Shown: one piece after another, positions 7,299-12,371 of the stretch
Layout: each line of letters opens with the position of its first letter
Position numbering within the stretch: position 1 is the stretch's first letter
Source of the DNA: an uncultured Oscillospiraceae bacterium
GTDB lineage: Bacteria; Bacillota; Clostridia; Oscillospirales; Oscillospiraceae
Reading direction: 5' to 3'
Length of the DNA: 13,190 bases
Assembly: GCA_900754965.1 (NCBI GenBank)
Contig: CAAEEO010000056.1
Location: 1-13,190 of the forward strand
Notes under the pieces: generated by a model
What the model saw: the letters and a program-made list of their open reading frames with translations, nothing else
Told to the model about the DNA's origin: nothing
The model's database searches: none
Translations under genes and position numbers: made by a program

Positions 7299-7758
7299 GC
7301 TGGATGGGATCGTTCACTGGAATCCTCTCCTTTTCAATTTTGCCTGCAATGCCCTCACTCACTCCGCTATGTCACTTCATTCGCCTATGCATTGCATCTC
7401 AAATTGAAGATCTCGCTTGCATTCGTTTCTTCTGTCGGGTCGCTGATCAACGAGTGTTCTTCGGTCAATCCTATTTCATTCATGACCCCGGTTTCCTGCT
7501 CTGCGATGTCTTACTAAGATTACATACTGCTTGCTACATTTTTCTTGAAACTTTGCTTTTTCCCGGCCCTTCAAATATATTTCTCAACATATCTGCTGCT
7601 GGCACTGCTCATTTCATCGGAATGTACCTCCTGGTATATACTCTTATATATGAACGAGTTTCACCTTCCTTCACAAGCATATTTCCTTTCCGCGTCCGGT
7701 AGGATTCTCCCGCGTCCGGGAGTTTCTCTTTCCTGTGTTCTTTGGTTTCCCTCGGTTC
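7258..7758 (-). ncRNA. Candidate large structured noncoding RNA, about 500 nt
   Basis: A minus-strand unit bounded by a near-consensus promoter (7765-7793) and a strong terminator (7250-7298), with no convincing ORF above about 35 codons on that strand. Structure visible by eye: near the 5' end, two hairpins about 20 bases apart sharing CCGGACGCGG with a GACG loop (7690-7699, 7710-7719); and near the 3' end an extended helix made of two 8-bp stems (7401-7408 with 7333-7340, and 7389-7396 with 7345-7352) separated by a symmetric 4x4 internal loop. Smaller hairpins lie between. Short ORFs with ribosome sites exist, so a small-peptide mRNA is an alternative. I could not match it to tmRNA, RNase P, SRP or 6S RNA. 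It could belong to a known large-RNA class whose sequence I cannot recall, or be new. Confidence 0.5.
7690..7721 (-). repeat. Twin GACG-loop hairpins in the candidate RNA
   Basis: The ten-base unit CCGGACGCGG (minus strand) occurs twice, 20 bases apart (7710-7719 and 7690-7699). The first sits in a 6-bp stem CUCCCG-GACG-CGGGAG (7721-7706), the second in a CCG-GACG-CGG stem with flanking CC/GG. A shared loop with differing flanks suggests a duplicated RNA motif, perhaps a protein-binding site. Confidence 0.6.
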
Positions 7759-7764
7759 GATTGT

Positions 7765-7793
7765 AGTTTACCATACCGTTATTATTCTGTCAA
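7765..7793 (-). promoter_or_regulatory. Promoter of the candidate noncoding RNA
   Basis: On the minus strand: perfect TTGACA (7793-7788), a 17-base spacer, then TAAACT (7770-7765). The predicted transcript start is near 7758. Confidence 0.65.
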
Positions 7794-7910
7794 TAGGTTT
7801 TTATCTATTTTTTCTAATTTTCAGAAGAATTTTTTCAAGTTCATGGACATAATGACGGAGTTGTCCGCCAGCGGTGGAAAATACCCCTGCACAGCAGGCA
7901 AAACCACCCC

Positions 7911-7940
7911 TTGCCACGGCACTGGCCCCTGTGATATGAT
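7911..7940 (+). promoter_or_regulatory. Probable truA promoter
   Basis: TTGCCA (7911-7916), 18 bases, TATGAT (7935-7940) with TG one base ahead (extended -10). The predicted start near 7947 leaves a very short leader that begins right at the AGGAGGG ribosome site (7949-7955). Confidence 0.5.
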
Positions 7941-7961
7941 ACCCGGCAGGAGGGATGCGCA

Positions 7962-8699
7962 GTGAAAAACTTCCGTCTGACGCTGTGTTACGATGGCACA
8001 CGCTATAACGGATGGCAAAAACAGGGGAACACCCCCAACACCATTCAGGAAAAACTGGAAACGCTGCTGACCCGTCTGCTGGAGCAGCCGGTGGAAGTGG
8101 CAGGCTCCGGGCGGACGGATGCAGGCGTCCATGCCGCCATGCAGGTGGCCTCCTTCCGGGCAGATACTGACCGTTCTCCGGAAGATTTGCTCCAGGCCAT
8201 CCGGCAATACCTGCCGGAGGACATCGGCGCTTTGGCTCTGTCCCCTGCCGATCCCCGATTCCACGCCCGGCTCAGCTGCACGGGGAAGTGCTATGTATAT
8301 CGGGTTTGGAACAGCGAGCTGCCCTGCATTTTTGAACGAAAATATGTATACCAACTGCCGGAAGAATTGTATGTGCCCGCTATGGAACAGGCTGCGGCAG
8401 ATTTGTTGGGCACCCGGGACTTTCGGGCGTTCTGCGGCAACAAACACATGAAAAAATCCACCGTCCGCACCCTGCGCTCTATCGACATCGTCCGCACAGG
8501 GCCGGAACTGCAGTTTCGATTCACCGGGGACGGGTTTCTATATCATATGGTAAGAATCCTCACCGGCACCCTGTTGGAGGTGGGACTGGGCCGCCGGCCG
8601 GCGGATTCCATGCCCGCCCTGCTGGAAAGTCTGGACCGCAGCCAGGCAGGATTTCTGGCGCCTCCCCAGGGCCTGTTCCTGGAATCGGTGGCCTATTAA
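7962..8699 (+). CDS. truA: tRNA pseudouridine(38-40) synthase TruA
   Basis: It converts uridines 38-40 in the tRNA anticodon arm to pseudouridine, in the cytoplasm. The 245 residues match the family length. The N-terminus (FRLTLCYDGTRYNGWQKQ) is typical. The catalytic motif GRTDAGVHA places the catalytic aspartate at residue 53. Further family blocks are FHAR, DFRAFCG and GDGFLYHMVRILTGTLLEVG (split reading). The start is GTG at 7962, chosen because it gives the normal N-terminus and sits seven bases after AGGAGG (7949-7954); the nearby ATG at 7955 is out of frame. In many Clostridia truA is in the ribosomal-protein/ECF transporter cluster, but here it stands alone between the candidate RNA and an amino-acid transporter. 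No clear terminator follows, only A/T-rich sequence. Confidence 0.96.
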   Translation: MKNFRLTLCYDGTRYNGWQKQGNTPNTIQEKLETLLTRLLEQPVEVAGSGRTDAGVHAAMQVASFRADTDRSPEDLLQAIRQYLPEDIGALALSPADPRFHARLSCTGKCYVYRVWNSELPCIFERKYVYQLPEELYVPAMEQAAADLLGTRDFRAFCGNKHMKKSTVRTLRSIDIVRTGPELQFRFTGDGFLYHMVRILTGTLLEVGLGRRPADSMPALLESLDRSQAGFLAPPQGLFLESVAY

Positions 8700-8730
8700 A
8701 AAAATTTTCCGCTTTTTCGAAAAAAAGTTC

Positions 8731-8759
8731 TTTACATTATCGCATTAGTATGCTAAACT
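8731..8759 (+). promoter_or_regulatory. Promoter of the polar amino-acid ABC transporter operon
   Basis: TTTACA (8731-8736), 17 bases, TAAACT (8754-8759) with TG one base before the -10. The leader of about 50 bases has a small GGATG-AAA-CATCC hairpin (8783-8795) before the ribosome site GGAGGG (8807-8812). No riboswitch is recognised in it. Confidence 0.7.
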
Positions 8760-8818
8760 GATGGCACGATAAAGAATCGGACGGATGAAACATCCAAATA
8801 CCATGTGGAGGGAACGCT

Positions 8819-9622
8819 ATGAAAAAGATGAAAAAATGGATGGCTCTGGGCTTGACCATGACCCTGTGCCTGAGCATGGCCGCTTGCGGCGGAAACAACG
8901 ACGAAAAAACAGAAGGCGACCTGACCTACGCAGTGGAAACCGGTTCTGCCGGTGAGGCCGTGGCTGCGGAAAAGGGTTGGAACTACAACTCCGTGGACAC
9001 CCAGGCCAGAGCCGTGATGGAAGTTGCCTCCGGCACTTCTGATGCTGCTATCATTGACCTGCTGATGGCCGGCGCCATGATTGGCGAAGGCACCAGCTAC
9101 CCCGACCTGGTTCTGGGCGAAGAGCTGACCACCGAGGAATACGGTGTCGGCTGCCGGAAAGGCTCCGACCTGGCCGCATTCATCAACAATGTCTTTGCAG
9201 AATCTTATGCCGACGGCACCATGGAAGAGATTGCCACTACCTACGGCGTGCAGGAGGCTCTGGTGGAGCAGGCTGCCGCAGAGGAACTTCCTGAACCCGC
9301 AGCCGACGGCGATGTGGCATACATCCAGGATAAAGGCACGCTGATCGTTGGCATCACCGAGTTTGCCCCCATGGACTACAAGGACGACAACGGCGAATGG
9401 ATTGGTTTTGACGCAGATATGGCCAAACTGGTGGCCGAAAAACTGGGCGTCCAGGTAGAGTTTGTGGAGATCGAGTGGGACAACAAGATCCTGGAACTGG
9501 ACTCCAAGAGCATCGATGTGGTCTGGAACGGCATGACCCTCACCAGTGAGGTCACCAACGCCATGGAATGCACCGTACCTTACTGCAACAACGCACAGGT
9601 CGTAATCACTGCCGGCGCATAA
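8819..9622 (+). CDS. Circularly permuted family-3 amino-acid-binding lipoprotein
   Basis: An extracellular lipid-anchored binding protein for an amino-acid ABC importer. The signal peptide (1-22) ends in a lipobox MAAC with C23. In the usual SBP_bac_3 order, mature protein starts with KGTLIVGITEFAPMDY, runs to a hinge near NNAQVVV, continues with DLTFAVE-type lobe 2 sequence, and ends with YGV. Here the order is reversed. Residues 34-148 are the normal second half (TYAVETGSAGE at 36-46, AIIDLLMAG at 77-85 with ligand aspartate D80, EEYGVGCRKGSDL, then TMEEIATTYGV). A linker of about 20 residues follows (149-170). Residues 171-264 are the normal first half and the protein stops at the hinge strand (NNAQVVITAGA). 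Total length (267) is normal, so this is a permutation and not a fusion. The Arg that often follows the GMT-T motif is absent (GMTLTSEVT). Binding specificity is unknown. Confidence 0.88.
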   Translation: MKKMKKWMALGLTMTLCLSMAACGGNNDEKTEGDLTYAVETGSAGEAVAAEKGWNYNSVDTQARAVMEVASGTSDAAIIDLLMAGAMIGEGTSYPDLVLGEELTTEEYGVGCRKGSDLAAFINNVFAESYADGTMEEIATTYGVQEALVEQAAAEELPEPAADGDVAYIQDKGTLIVGITEFAPMDYKDDNGEWIGFDADMAKLVAEKLGVQVEFVEIEWDNKILELDSKSIDVVWNGMTLTSEVTNAMECTVPYCNNAQVVITAGA

Positions 9623-9657
9623 TCGGTACAGGCGGCTCAAACGACCCCCAATCATAA

Positions 9658-9688
9658 AAAAGGCAGAGCGCTGCACGCTCTGCCTTTT
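9658..9688 (+). terminator. Terminator between binding-protein and permease genes
   Basis: A perfect 13-bp stem (9658-9670 with 9676-9688) with a five-base loop. The descending arm ends in TTTT. It lies 35 bases after the binding-protein stop and 52 bases before the permease start. No new promoter is evident after it, so it probably acts as a partial terminator that keeps the binding protein in excess over the membrane complex. Confidence 0.85.
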
Positions 9689-9740
9689 GGCCGGTATTCC
9701 GGCGTCCCCGTGAGAAATCAGAGAAAAATGAGGTTTTGCC

Positions 9741-10460
9741 ATGTTTTGGACAGTTACAACGGAATTGCTGAAAGGTCTGGGCACCACAGCAGAATTATTC
9801 GGGCTGACGCTTCTGTTCGCCCTGCCCCTGGGCCTGGTGGTGGCCTTCGGCTCCATGAGCAAATGGAGACCTTTCCGCTTTTTATTGAACGGGGAGAATC
9901 CCAGCTGGTTTCGCCGTGTCTTTGGCGCATGGCAGCCCATTTCCCAGCTCACCAACTTCGTGGTCTGGGTCATCCGGGGCACGCCGCTGATCCTGCAGCT
10001 GATTATCATCTACTACGGCCCCGGCCTGTGGTTTGAAAACAATATCTGGGCCTTCGGCAGCGGCCGCATGACCGCCACCGTGATTGCCTTCGTCATCAAC
10101 TACGCCTGCTACTTCTCCGTGATCTACCGGGGCGGTATCGAAGGCGTGCCCAAGGGGCAGCGGGAGGCCGGTCAGGTGCTGGGCATGACCCGTCCTCAGA
10201 TCTTCTTCAAAGTCACCCTGCTCCAGATGGTCAAGCGCATCCTGCCCCCCATGTCCAATGAGATCATCACCCTGGTCAAGGACACTTCTCTGGCGCGGGT
10301 CGTTGCCATTACGGAGCTGATCAGAGCCGGCGAAAAATTCATCAAGAGCGCCGGTATCGTCTGGCCCCTGTTCTACACGGCGGTGTTCTATCTGGTGTTC
10401 GTGGGCATTCTGACGCTCCTGTTCAACTACGCAGAGCGCAAATTGGAATATTTCCGTTAA
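9741..10460 (+). CDS. Polar amino-acid ABC transporter permease (HisM/GlnP type)
   Basis: The inner-membrane channel subunit of the importer, acting as a dimer with the downstream ATPase. The 239 residues contain hydrophobic segments at about 12-36, 71-92, 111-130, 150-165 and 205-228. The EAA loop that docks on the ATPase is clear: YRGGIEGVPKGQREAGQVLG at 129-148. The RGTPLILQL motif at 79-87 is typical of this family. A loop of about 30 residues between the first two segments (KWRPFRFLL onward) is longer than in the shortest family members but common in Clostridia. The start ATG at 9741 has a weak GAGG (9730-9733) ribosome site. Thirteen bases separate it from the ATPase gene, so the two are cotranscribed. 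Confidence 0.93.
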   Translation: MFWTVTTELLKGLGTTAELFGLTLLFALPLGLVVAFGSMSKWRPFRFLLNGENPSWFRRVFGAWQPISQLTNFVVWVIRGTPLILQLIIIYYGPGLWFENNIWAFGSGRMTATVIAFVINYACYFSVIYRGGIEGVPKGQREAGQVLGMTRPQIFFKVTLLQMVKRILPPMSNEIITLVKDTSLARVVAITELIRAGEKFIKSAGIVWPLFYTAVFYLVFVGILTLLFNYAERKLEYFR

Positions 10461-10473
10461 AGGAGGCGGCAAC

Positions 10474-11259
10474 ATGGCAATTTTGGAAGTGCAAAACATC
10501 GAAAAGAACTTCGGCAGCACCAAGGTGCTGCGGGACATCAGCTTTTCCCTGGAAGAGGGACAGGCACTGGCCATCATCGGGTCTTCCGGTTCCGGAAAGA
10601 CCACCCTGCTGCGCTGCCTGAACTTCCTGGAAAAGCCGGATCGGGGCACGATTTCCGTCCGGGGCGAGACCCTGTTCGACGCCGCTGACCCCGCAACCCA
10701 GCGGGAAAAGGACATCCGGAAAAAACGGCTGCATTTCGGCATGGTCTTTCAGTCTTTCAACCTGTTCCCCCAGTACACGGCCCTGCAGAATGTGATGCTG
10801 GCCAGTCAACTGCTGGCCAAGGAGCGGCCGGACTTCAAACAGAACAAAAAAGCGATCTTTGCAGAGATTGAAGAGACCGGCAAGGCGCTGCTGGCAGAGA
10901 TGGGACTGGCCGACCGTGCCGGACACTACCCCCATCAGCTCTCCGGCGGACAGCAGCAGCGGGTGGCCATCGCCCGGGCCCTGGCCATGAAGCCGGACAT
11001 CCTCTGCTTTGACGAGCCCACCTCCGCCCTGGACCCGGAACTGACCGGCGAGGTGCTGAAAGTCATCCGGGGTCTGGCCGACCAGAAAACCACCATGGTC
11101 ATCGTCACCCACGAAATGGCCTTCGCCCGGGATGTGGCAGACCAGGTGATCTTCATGGACGGGGGCGTCATCGTGGAGGAAGGCCCGGCACGGCAGGTGA
11201 TTGAGCATCCCCAACAGGAGCGCACCAAACAGTTTCTCTCCCGCTACGCCGAAAATTAA
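10474..11259 (+). CDS. Polar amino-acid ABC transporter ATPase (GlnQ/HisP type)
   Basis: The cytoplasmic ATPase that powers the importer. The 261 residues show all nucleotide-binding motifs: Walker A GSSGSGKTT (36-44), Q-loop Q93 in MVFQSFNLFP, signature LSGGQQQR (156-163), Walker B ILCFDEP (176-182), D-loop SALD and switch histidine H213 in VTHEM. FNLFPQYTALQNV and the EEGPARQVIEHPQ ending are typical of the amino-acid (PAAT) subfamily. An insertion of about 20 residues around 70-85 (ADPATQREKDIRKKR) is frequent in this group. AAAGGAGG lies seven to eight bases before the ATG at 10474. This is the last gene of the operon, with a terminator seven bases after the stop. Confidence 0.95.
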   Translation: MAILEVQNIEKNFGSTKVLRDISFSLEEGQALAIIGSSGSGKTTLLRCLNFLEKPDRGTISVRGETLFDAADPATQREKDIRKKRLHFGMVFQSFNLFPQYTALQNVMLASQLLAKERPDFKQNKKAIFAEIEETGKALLAEMGLADRAGHYPHQLSGGQQQRVAIARALAMKPDILCFDEPTSALDPELTGEVLKVIRGLADQKTTMVIVTHEMAFARDVADQVIFMDGGVIVEEGPARQVIEHPQQERTKQFLSRYAEN

Positions 11260-11265
11260 ACACGC

Positions 11266-11300
11266 AAAACACCGCCTGCAAATGCAGACGGTGTTTTTTG
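11266..11300. terminator. Intrinsic terminator of the ABC operon, possibly bidirectional
   Basis: A 9-bp lower stem (11266-11274 with 11289-11297), one C/A mismatch and a 4-bp upper stem with an AAAT loop, followed by T-rich DNA on the plus strand. On the minus strand it ends in TTTT and can serve the convergent small membrane-protein gene. Confidence 0.88.
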
Positions 11301-11326
11301 TTTTGATTGATTCGCATACAATGCTG

Positions 11327-11707
11327 TCAGCCGTTGGTACAAACAACCCAAATGATAGAAATCAATGTACCCACAAACATCGCCGAAAGGGAATAGAACA
11401 AACCACGATAACCTTTTGAGGTGTACAACTTCTTTTCTGCGTAATATTGGCAAAGCAACACATAGAGGATTAACACAGATCGCCGAATCCATCGATCTTC
11501 ATAATCAAGATACAAAGTCCCCAACCTGAGAATCAAGGTAGAGCCAATGCAGAATAAAATCCATACAAGGACTTTTTTCCGCAGCAGATTGTTTTTAGAA
11601 TCCGTAGTCATAGTTGATACCATACTGACCGGGGTACCAGAATCCATGATTTTTTCATAATGCACCCTCCATTTCACTTTATTATCATGCTGAAATTCTT
11701 TTCTCAT
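11327..11707 (-). CDS. Small membrane protein of unknown function
   Basis: A 126-residue protein with three hydrophobic segments: VLVWILFCIGSTLILRLGTL, then RSVLILYVLLCQYYAE, then YSLSAMFVGTLISIIWVVC near the C-terminus. The N-terminal 45 residues are polar and cytoplasmic-looking (KEFQHDNKVKWRVHYEKI). The ATG at 11707 is preferred over an in-frame TTG 27 bases upstream because GAGGGTGG lies about ten bases before it. A near-consensus promoter on the same strand argues that it is a real gene. Its base composition is clearly more A/T-rich than the neighbouring operons, suggesting a different origin. I do not recognise the family, and it lies alone between two transporter operons on the opposite strand. 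Confidence 0.7.
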   Translation of the reverse strand: MRKEFQHDNKVKWRVHYEKIMDSGTPVSMVSTMTTDSKNNLLRKKVLVWILFCIGSTLILRLGTLYLDYEDRWIRRSVLILYVLLCQYYAEKKLYTSKGYRGLFYSLSAMFVGTLISIIWVVCTNG

Positions 11708-11752
11708 ACCATAACAACCACCCTCATTCTGCAAGCCGTTTTTCTTGTTTCC

Positions 11753-11781
11753 ATTTTACAGCTTTTTCCATTTACTGTCAA
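11753..11781 (-). promoter_or_regulatory. Promoter of the small membrane-protein gene
   Basis: On the minus strand: perfect TTGACA (11781-11776), 17 bases, then TAAAAT (11758-11753). It is 46 bases upstream of the chosen ATG. Confidence 0.75.
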
Positions 11782-11974
11782 TCTTTTTTGTGTATTCTGC
11801 TCATGAAATGCAGTGCTTTTCTCCGGGTCACCACCATTCCCCAGACAGCCGAAATGCCCTGCCGGGTGCAGAAACGGCAGCCGCTCCGCCGCACCCACGA
11901 TTGTAAACATTTTATGAAACACGCATCAAATACTTCCAGGAATCATCAATAATGCCCAAAATTTCATTTTTCCT
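11782..11974. other. Intergenic stretch with no recognised feature
   Basis: It lies between the divergent promoters of the small membrane-protein gene and the methionine-type operon. The GC-rich part (about 11820-11905) reads open on the minus strand for about 70 codons but has no ribosome site, motif or codon pattern that I trust. A degraded gene is possible. Confidence 0.5.
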
Positions 11975-12004
11975 TTGACAAACGGGACACAATGGGGCTA
12001 TAAT
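11975..12004 (+). promoter_or_regulatory. Consensus promoter of the methionine-type leader/binding-protein unit
   Basis: Perfect TTGACA (11975-11980), an 18-base spacer and perfect TATAAT (11999-12004). The predicted start is near 12011, only about 24 bases before the leader-peptide GTG. Confidence 0.88.
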
Positions 12005-12034
12005 GGGCAAAAATCAGGAAAGGAGAAACGCACC

Positions 12035-12136
12035 GTGAAAAAGTTTGCGACCGTCATGAACATGATGAAGATGTACATGTGCAGCATGTGCATGCGTCGT
12101 CGCGCTTATCTTCCGATGTGCTTTCTCATGAATTGA
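12035..12136 (+). CDS. Met/Cys-rich leader peptide (33 codons), probable attenuator sensor
   Basis: A short ORF starting with GTG at 12035, nine bases after AAAGGAG (12019-12025), and directly behind a consensus promoter. It encodes 33 residues with nine internal methionine codons and three cysteines. Residues 8-20 read MNMMKMYMCSMCM, seven Met in thirteen codons, then RRRAYLPMCFLMN. It is followed by a GC-rich hairpin (12148-12164) and an intrinsic terminator (12182-12212), then a methionine-type binding-protein gene. This is the classic layout of a ribosome-mediated attenuation leader: scarce Met-tRNA stalls the ribosome in the Met run and allows read-through. LP codons CTTCCG (12110-12115) can pair with CGGGAAG in the terminator's left arm with one bulge, a possible antiterminator. 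A small metal-binding or membrane peptide is the alternative. Confidence 0.7.
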   Translation: MKKFATVMNMMKMYMCSMCMRRRAYLPMCFLMN

Positions 12137-12147
12137 TATCCTGAGCG

Positions 12148-12164
12148 CCGGCCGGGCAGGCCGG
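12148..12164 (+). promoter_or_regulatory. Hairpin between leader peptide and terminator
   Basis: A perfect 6-bp GC stem (CCGGCC 12148-12153 with GGCCGG 12159-12164) and a GGGCA loop, twelve bases after the leader stop. In an attenuator it would act as a pause or an alternative-pairing element. Confidence 0.65.
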
Positions 12165-12181
12165 AACCATCAGTCAGGGAT

Positions 12182-12212
12182 ACGGGAAGCCGCGGAGGTT
12201 TCCCGTTTTTTT
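12182..12212 (+). terminator. Intrinsic terminator (attenuator) upstream of the metQ-like gene
   Basis: A 10-bp stem (12182-12191 with 12197-12206, one G-T wobble) with a GCGGA loop, followed by seven consecutive T. It lies 45 bases after the leader-peptide stop and 160 bases before the binding-protein start. No second promoter is evident downstream, so read-through here must control the operon. Confidence 0.9.
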
Positions 12213-12249
12213 GTTGCCTGCCCGAATGAATGCAGAAAGGATGTTTTGA

Positions 12250-12321
12250 ATGGATCTGTCAGCATTGCTCCAGAGCACCAAATTCCGGAACGAACGAATG
12301 TGGGGACGCACCCAATTCTGA
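12250..12321 (+). CDS. Possible 23-residue small protein between attenuator and metQ-like gene
   Basis: ATG at 12250, eight bases after AAAGGA, encodes a 23-residue peptide starting MDLSALLQSTKF and ending RMWGRTQF. Hydrophilic and slightly basic, no membrane segment. It may be a real small protein, a second leader, or chance. Only the ribosome site and its place in the read-through region support it. Confidence 0.3.
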   Translation: MDLSALLQSTKFRNERMWGRTQF

Positions 12322-12371
12322 ATCCCGGAAGTATCAACCCATCGACCACATATAAAAAGGAGAACATGAAA

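Larger units (their letters stand above)
7193..7961. other. 769-base stretch without a protein gene
   Basis: It holds, in order: the flavoprotein terminator, the minus-strand candidate RNA with its terminator and promoter, an A/T-rich stretch (about 7795-7840), and the truA promoter (7911-7940). Open frames of 70-130 codons on the plus strand here are low-complexity S/F/L-rich readings antisense to the RNA and have no ribosome sites I trust. A minus-strand frame (about 7801-7900) reads into truA upstream DNA and ends in a Leu/Lys-rich tail; I judge it chance. Confidence 0.6.

Noticed and set aside
7750..7770. GGTTCGATT at about 7754-7762 resembles a tRNA T-arm.
   Set aside because: No acceptor, D or anticodon stems can be built around it, and it lies in the start region of the minus-strand transcript.
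7955..7961. ATG at 7955 as the truA start.
   Set aside because: It is out of frame with TruA; the GTG at 7962 gives the canonical N-terminus and proper spacing to AGGAGG.
8700..8730. A/T-rich hairpin after truA as a terminator.
   Set aside because: The possible stem is only A/T pairs with no GC core; I do not call it.
8819..9622. Explaining the swapped order of the binding protein as a frameshifted or fused pair of genes.
   Set aside because: The frame is continuous, total length equals one binding protein, and each half occurs once. An assembly rearrangement cannot be excluded from sequence alone, but it is less likely given the same pattern in a second gene.
8753..10009. A long minus-strand open frame (418 codons) opposite the binding-protein and permease genes.
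   Set aside because: It is the complement of well-supported genes; its composition is an artefact of codon bias and it has no ribosome site or motif.
11704..11922. A 72-codon minus-strand frame upstream of the small membrane-protein gene.
   Set aside because: It runs through the promoter region of that gene, has no ribosome site and no recognisable motif.
12035..12370. An S-box (SAM) or T-box riboswitch ahead of the metQ-like gene.
   Set aside because: The S-box core and the T-box GGGTGGNACCGCG motif are absent. A CTTATC and a CCGCGG occur but lack their neighbours. The Met-rich ORF explains the leader better.
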